This document shows positions 7,237 to 11,002 of a DNA stretch of 11,002 bases, one piece after another (position 1 is the stretch's first letter; each line of letters begins with the position of its first letter). The translations under genes and the position numbers were made by a program. This DNA is from Bacteroidota bacterium (GTDB lineage Bacteria > Bacteroidota > Rhodothermia > Rhodothermales > UBA10348): positions 1 to 11,002 of the forward strand of contig JAQCDI010000050.1 of assembly GCA_027620595.1 (NCBI GenBank), read 5' to 3'. The notes under the pieces are model-generated. The model did not search any database and had not been told where the DNA came from. It was given only the letters and a program-made list of their open reading frames with translations.

Positions 7237-9717
7237 ATGCGTCTGAGAGCTTTTTTTGTCCTCCTTGCCCTGCTTGTTTCCGCCATGCCTGTTGCGGCTC
7301 AATCAGGAAACGGGCCGGTGACAACAGGCAGCAGCACCGGCATTTCCCCGGAAATACTGGAAATTCTCGGAATCTCCGTCGAGGGGGCATCGGACGAGTA
7401 TGCCAACAGCTTCATCCAGCAGACGTCCAGGTTGCAGGTAGGGCAGAAGTTGACGGTGCCGGGCGATCCGGCCCTTGGCGACGCCATCCGCGCCATCTAC
7501 CGTCTCCGCACCTATGAGGACGTGCAGATCATGCAGGAGCGTAGGGTTGGGCAGGGCGTCTACTTGGTGATCAGGGTCCGGGAAGTCCCGAAACTCAAGG
7601 AATACACCTTCGAGGGTGTCAAGAAGGGGCACGCCAAGGACCTGCGCAAGGAAGTACCGCTTGTGGCACGGGGCCCGGTCCACGAGAACAGCATTGCGCG
7701 CAGCGTCCAGATCATCGAGGAGTTCTATGCCGAAAAAGGCCGGCCGCTTTCGACGATCGATATTGAGCGCACCGAGAACGAGGACAACACGGTATCCCTG
7801 CAGTTCAACATCGAGAAGGGGCCCAAAGTCAAGGTCAAGGAGCTGATCGTCAATGGCAATGAGGGACTCTCCGAAAATGCCATCGCCAAGGCCATGAAAA
7901 CCAAGCCCAAAGGCGGCTGGCGCTTCTGGCGCAGCGGCAAGCTGGACCGGTCCGAGTATGAGAAGGACATGGGTCGGGTAGTGGACCGATACAACGAACG
8001 CGGCTACTATGACGCCGAGGTGCTGCGTGATTCGGTCTACATCGTCGATGCCGACAAGAAAGAGCCTTACATGGTCGTGGAGGTGGATGTGCGCGAAGGG
8101 CCGCAGTACCACATCCGGGACATTTCGTGGGAGGGCAATACGCTCTATTCCGATGCGCAGCTGAATGAGCGCCTTGGATTCGTTTCAGGGGATGTCTACA
8201 ACTCGACGAAGCTGACCGAGAACCTCTACGGGGTAGGCAAGAACTCCGACGTTTCAAGCCTCTACTTCAACAGCGGCCACATGCGTTTCCGGGTCGATCC
8301 GATCATTTCGGTGGAGGGGGACAGTCTGGATCTGGTGTTTGACGTGTTCGAGGGGGAGATCTACGAGTATGGCACGATTGCCATCGCCGGGAATTCCAAG
8401 ACCAAGGAGCACGTGGTGCGTCGGGAGCTGACCACGATTCCCGGCAACACCTTCTCGCGCAGTCAGATCCAGGAGTCCATCCGACGACTCATGCAGCTGA
8501 ACTACTTCACGCAGGAGTCCTTGGCAGCGGGTCCGGGTGTGGATATCAAGGAAGAGAGCAAGACAGTTGACCTCCAGTACAATCTGGAAGAGACGGGCAC
8601 GCAGCAGCTCGAGCTGTCAGGCACGTGGGGCCGTTTCGGGTTGATCCTGATGTTGCGCTTCAACTTCAACAACTTCTCGATGCAGGACGCCTTGAAAGGG
8701 GATGCCTGGGCACCCATTCCTTCGGGGGATGGGCAGTCGTTCTCGCTGGGAATCCAGACGAATGGACGTCGCTACCAGCAGTATTCGCTCTCGTTCACGG
8801 AGCCCTGGTTCCGTGGACGGCCCCGTCAGTTGGGTGCGTCCACGTCCTTCTCCCGCATTTCGGGATACACCTACTACATCAGCGACGATGATGCCGGGCA
8901 GCTACTGACGTTCTCCCAGCGGGTGTTCTATTCCCAGCGGCTCAAGTGGCCGGATCCATGGTTCACGACCACGACCCAGCTCGGATTCCAGTACTACAAC
9001 AATCAGGACTGGATTTCCACGCTTCCGTCTGGCGTCAGTCAGGAAGTGACCATCACGCAATCGCTGTCCCGCAACAGCACCGACTCGCCGCTATTCCCGT
9101 CTGAGGGGTCCAATTTCAATCTTTCAGTTGAAATTGCGCCTCCTGTCGGCAAGCTGATCCAGTACCACAAGTGGAATCTGAGCAGTTCCTGGAATACGCC
9201 GATTGCGCCGAAGCTCGCTTTGGGATTCAGCGCCAATTACGGCTACATCGGATCCCTTACCGGGGAGGAGGTGGCCTTTGAGCGGTTCATTGTCGGTGGT
9301 TCGCCCTTCGAAACCCAAGGATTCTACAGCTATTTCGGCAAGGATATCGTCTACATGCGCGGCTACCCTCTCGGAGCCCTCGGACCCCGCAGTGCCGACA
9401 ACGATCCCTTCGGCGGCCGCTTCCTGAACAAGTATTCTGCCGAGCTCCGCTGGAGGGCCATTTCGTCCGAGCAGCTGCAGGCGGCACCGTATTTGTTTCT
9501 TGATGCTGCAAACGCCTGGGACGGATTCAATGCATACAACCCGACGGACCTTTACCGCTCAGCCGGCTTCGGCATGCGGTTCTTCCTGCCCATCCTGGGC
9601 ATGGTGGAGATGGCCTATGGGTACAATTATGACGAGTTCGAGCCCATCAACTCCAAACACGACGGGTCCAAGAAGTGGACGTTCCAGTTCAGTCTGGGTC
9701 AGGGATTCGGACAGTAG
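7237..9717 (+). CDS. bamA: Outer-membrane protein assembly factor BamA
   Basis: Outer-membrane insertase (Omp85 family) that folds beta-barrel proteins into the outer membrane. The mature order is typical: signal peptide at residues 1-21 (hydrophobic 5-16, likely cleavage VAA|Q), five POTRA domains from about 36 to 455 with junctions near 110, 190, 289 and 373, then a 16-strand-type barrel to residue 826 (E. coli BamA has 810). POTRA hallmarks include FEGVKKG, IVNGNEGLSE, ISWEGNTLYSD and IAIAGNSKTKEHVVRREL. The barrel's lid-loop motif, VRGF in E. coli, reads MRGY here (707-710). The C-terminal strand ends TFQFSLGQGFGQ. The start at 7237 was chosen because it gives a clean signal peptide; in-frame ATGs at 7138 and 7072 would add 33 or 55 non-hydrophobic residues. 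No SD is seen before 7237. The skp genes follow, as in most Gram-negatives. No other Bam subunit is in the window. Confidence 0.96.
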   Translation: MRLRAFFVLLALLVSAMPVAAQSGNGPVTTGSSTGISPEILEILGISVEGASDEYANSFIQQTSRLQVGQKLTVPGDPALGDAIRAIYRLRTYEDVQIMQERRVGQGVYLVIRVREVPKLKEYTFEGVKKGHAKDLRKEVPLVARGPVHENSIARSVQIIEEFYAEKGRPLSTIDIERTENEDNTVSLQFNIEKGPKVKVKELIVNGNEGLSENAIAKAMKTKPKGGWRFWRSGKLDRSEYEKDMGRVVDRYNERGYYDAEVLRDSVYIVDADKKEPYMVVEVDVREGPQYHIRDISWEGNTLYSDAQLNERLGFVSGDVYNSTKLTENLYGVGKNSDVSSLYFNSGHMRFRVDPIISVEGDSLDLVFDVFEGEIYEYGTIAIAGNSKTKEHVVRRELTTIPGNTFSRSQIQESIRRLMQLNYFTQESLAAGPGVDIKEESKTVDLQYNLEETGTQQLELSGTWGRFGLILMLRFNFNNFSMQDALKGDAWAPIPSGDGQSFSLGIQTNGRRYQQYSLSFTEPWFRGRPRQLGASTSFSRISGYTYYISDDDAGQLLTFSQRVFYSQRLKWPDPWFTTTTQLGFQYYNNQDWISTLPSGVSQEVTITQSLSRNSTDSPLFPSEGSNFNLSVEIAPPVGKLIQYHKWNLSSSWNTPIAPKLALGFSANYGYIGSLTGEEVAFERFIVGGSPFETQGFYSYFGKDIVYMRGYPLGALGPRSADNDPFGGRFLNKYSAELRWRAISSEQLQAAPYLFLDAANAWDGFNAYNPTDLYRSAGFGMRFFLPILGMVEMAYGYNYDEFEPINSKHDGSKKWTFQFSLGQGFGQ

Positions 9718-9761
9718 TCGCCCTGACAGTCCACTTTTGCATACACCCCGGTCCTTCCCGC

Positions 9762-9768
9762 GAGGTGA
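9762..9768 (+). promoter_or_regulatory. Strong Shine-Dalgarno before the first skp gene
   Basis: GAGGTGA lies 6 nt before the ATG at 9775 and matches the anti-SD well. It is the best SD in the window and fixes this start. Most other starts here have none. Confidence 0.7.
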
Positions 9769-9774
9769 ACGATC

Positions 9775-10323
9775 ATGACGAAAACAGCCTTCCGATTCTT
9801 TCCTGTTTTTCTTCTGCTCCTGATGTTCCTGCCGGGTGCCGCGTCCGCCCAGCAGAAGATCGGATACATTGATTCGGACTATATCCTCGGCCAGATGCCC
9901 GAGTATGCCACCGTTCAGCAACAGCTGGATCGGATGGCCCAGTCCTGGCAGCAGGAACTGGATGAACTGAAAGAGGAGCTGGACGAGAAATTCCGCGATT
10001 ATCAGGCCCGGGAGCTTCTTTATACGAATGAGGAGCGCCAGCGTCGGCGTCAGGAGATCGTACAGGAGGAAGAAGCCCTCGAGCGTCTGCGGGTCAAATA
10101 CTTCGGCCCCGAAGGAGACATTTTCCTCCAGCAGGAGCAGCTCATGCGACCCGTTCAGGAGAAAATCTTGCAGGCCATCCACGACGTAGCGTCCTCGGAA
10201 GGATATGACTACATCTTCGATGCGGCAGGCGAATTCCTGTTCATGTTCAAGCGCGACCAGTACAACCTTTCAGACACGGTACTGCGAGAACTTGGCATAG
10301 ACGTTGAGAGTACTCGCGGCTGA
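9775..10323 (+). CDS. skp: OmpH/Skp family periplasmic chaperone, first copy
   Basis: Periplasmic holdase expected to bind unfolded outer-membrane proteins on their way to BamA; E. coli Skp is a trimer with long coiled-coil tentacles. The 182-residue product has a signal peptide (hydrophobic 8-20, likely cleavage ASA|Q at 25/26), a first beta strand KIGYIDSDYIL, and then a long charged helical region from about 45 to 135 rich in Glu, Gln and Arg (QELDELKEELDEKF, EERQRRRQEIVQEEEALERL). A C-terminal part with YDYIFDAAGEFLFMF returns to beta structure, as in Skp. It follows bamA by 57 nt with a strong SD. It shares the MPEYxTVQQQ motif and an LGIDVE-type tail with the next gene, so the two are tandem paralogs. 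The family call is secure; which copy does the main chaperone work is unknown. Confidence 0.93.
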   Translation: MTKTAFRFFPVFLLLLMFLPGAASAQQKIGYIDSDYILGQMPEYATVQQQLDRMAQSWQQELDELKEELDEKFRDYQARELLYTNEERQRRRQEIVQEEEALERLRVKYFGPEGDIFLQQEQLMRPVQEKILQAIHDVASSEGYDYIFDAAGEFLFMFKRDQYNLSDTVLRELGIDVESTRG

Positions 10324-10348
10324 AAAGCGTCCTTTCCATCATCAGCAA

Positions 10349-10397
10349 CCGGATGCGTTCTGACGGCATCCATCATCTCCGGATGTCTGCATCCGGA
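10349..10397 (+). repeat. Interleaved inverted repeats between the two skp genes
   Basis: The spacer contains GGATG-type arms at 10351, 10381 and 10395 alternating with GCATCC arms at 10366 and 10389. Possible hairpins: GGATGC (10351-10356) with GCATCC (10366-10371), 9-nt loop; TCCGGATG (10378-10385) with CATCCGGA (10390-10397), 4-nt loop; and a long-range CCGGATGC (10349-10356) with GCATCCGG (10389-10396). The last excludes the other two. The second hairpin ends on the A of a candidate ATG at 10397. No T-run follows, so it is not a classic terminator; an mRNA structure affecting the second copy's translation or transcript ends is inferred. Confidence 0.5.
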
Positions 10398-10411
10398 TGA
10401 GCCATCCCAAC

Positions 10412-10963
10412 ATGAAAAACTCCCTTCTTTCCCTCTTGACCGCCGTCCTGTTTGTCGGCTCCCTGAATGGGGCCCAGGCTCAGACCCAGGTCATCAAGAT
10501 CGGTTATGCCGATCCGGAGATCATCATCACCTACATGCCGGAGTACCAGACGGTGCAGCAGCAGATGGCGGTGGAATACCGCACCAGCCAGGAAGCCTTG
10601 CAGGCGCTGGCCGAGGATTTCCAGGAGCGCGTGGATCGCTACCAGCGCCAGCAGCCCCTGTTGTCGGAAGAGCGCCGTGCCGAGCGCGAAGCCGAACTGG
10701 CCACGCTGCAGCAGGAAATCCAGAGCTCCGCAGCCGCCAAGGATGACGAATTGGCTTCCCGCCAGGAAGAACTGATGGCTCCGCTGCTCCAGAAGGTGCA
10801 GGATGCCATTGATGCCATCGCTCAGGCCAAAGGCCTTGATATGGTGATCCGTTCCCCGGCGCTCCTGTATGTCAATCCGGATCGCGTGATCAACATCAAC
10901 ATCGACATCGCCCGCCGTTTGGGCATCGAGGTGGATGAGGATCAGGTTTCCGACGTCAACTGA
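10412..10963 (+). CDS. OmpH/Skp family periplasmic chaperone, second copy
   Basis: Tandem paralog of the preceding skp gene, expected to be a periplasmic chaperone for outer-membrane proteins. From the ATG at 10412 it encodes 183 residues: signal peptide with hydrophobic 5-18 and likely cleavage AQA|Q at 23/24, beta strand VIKIGYADPEIII, the shared MPEYQTVQQQM motif, then a long Gln/Glu/Arg/Ala-rich helical region (ALQALAEDFQERVDRYQRQQ, EAELATLQQEIQ) and a C-terminal part ending IDIARRLGIEVDEDQ. The C-terminus is more acidic than in the first copy. An in-frame ATG at 10397 adds MSHPN and is the alternative; 10412 was preferred because MKN gives a standard signal-peptide start and GGATGAG lies about 10 nt upstream, whereas 10397 is at the foot of a hairpin. 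It follows the first copy by 88 nt (73 nt from 10397). Confidence 0.92.
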   Translation: MKNSLLSLLTAVLFVGSLNGAQAQTQVIKIGYADPEIIITYMPEYQTVQQQMAVEYRTSQEALQALAEDFQERVDRYQRQQPLLSEERRAEREAELATLQQEIQSSAAAKDDELASRQEELMAPLLQKVQDAIDAIAQAKGLDMVIRSPALLYVNPDRVININIDIARRLGIEVDEDQVSDVN

Positions 10964-11002
10964 TACTCCCTTGCCTTTGGTGGACAGGCGGGCGCCCACA
11001 GG
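10964..11002. other. Short tail after the second skp gene
   Basis: These 39 bases contain no gene start that I can support. The only pattern is the 8-base palindrome GGGCGCCC at 10990-10997. There is no T-run, so no terminator for the cluster can be claimed before the window ends. Confidence 0.3.

Noticed and set aside
7251..7257. Run of seven T in the bamA signal-peptide codons as a phase-variation tract
   Set aside because: Too short and in an essential gene; a TTT TTT pair coding for two Phe explains it.
7303..8112. Minus-strand open frame (269 codons) opposite the bamA POTRA region
   Set aside because: Shadow of the POTRA-coding sequence; no independent evidence of translation.
1..11002. 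Mobile elements, CRISPR arrays, tRNA/rRNA genes, defence systems
   Set aside because: I saw no transposase, integrase, spaced direct repeats, tRNA-like cloverleaf or defence-type domain; all genes fit core envelope and metabolic roles or conserved unknowns.

Overview
The window looks like chromosomal core DNA from a member of the Bacteroidota/Rhodothermota branch of the FCB group, probably a Rhodothermales-like (Salinibacter/Rhodothermus relative) organism. Reasons: fairly high G+C by eye; a BamA with five POTRA domains followed by two tandem OmpH/Skp genes; a secreted protein of the kind usually named 'asparagine synthetase B' in Bacteroidota genomes, paired with a TPR protein; and a mix of SD-led and SD-less starts. 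The lineage is inferred from remembered family and synteny patterns, not from a search.

Layout: two divergent transcription units separated by a 154-bp spacer (3488-3641). Leftward (minus strand, read from 3487 to 1): an exported TPR-repeat protein, an exported class-I glutamine-amidotransferase-like protein, and a YciA/YkhA-type hotdog acyl-CoA thioesterase cut by the window edge. These genes are 6 nt apart and then overlap by 3 nt, so they form a tight operon. Rightward (plus strand): dxr (MEP pathway), rseP (site-2 protease), uppS (undecaprenyl-PP synthase), bamA (outer-membrane insertase), and two skp/ompH periplasmic chaperone paralogs. All rightward genes are intact and closely spaced (9-157 bp gaps).

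Functionally the rightward unit is an envelope-biogenesis cluster. Dxr starts isoprenoid precursor synthesis and UppS makes the C55 carrier for peptidoglycan and polysaccharides. RseP releases envelope-stress or regulatory membrane proteins. Skp-type chaperones carry unfolded outer-membrane proteins to BamA. It resembles the E. coli dxr-uppS-cdsA-rseP-bamA-skp cluster, but rseP and uppS are swapped, cdsA is absent and skp is duplicated.

No RNA genes, mobile elements, CRISPR arrays or tRNAs were seen, and no gene-free stretch exceeds 300 bases. I did not find a clearly new system. The points most worth a second look are the uncharacterised exported TPR plus amidotransferase-like pair, and a set of interleaved inverted repeats between the two skp genes that can form mutually exclusive hairpins ending at a candidate start codon.
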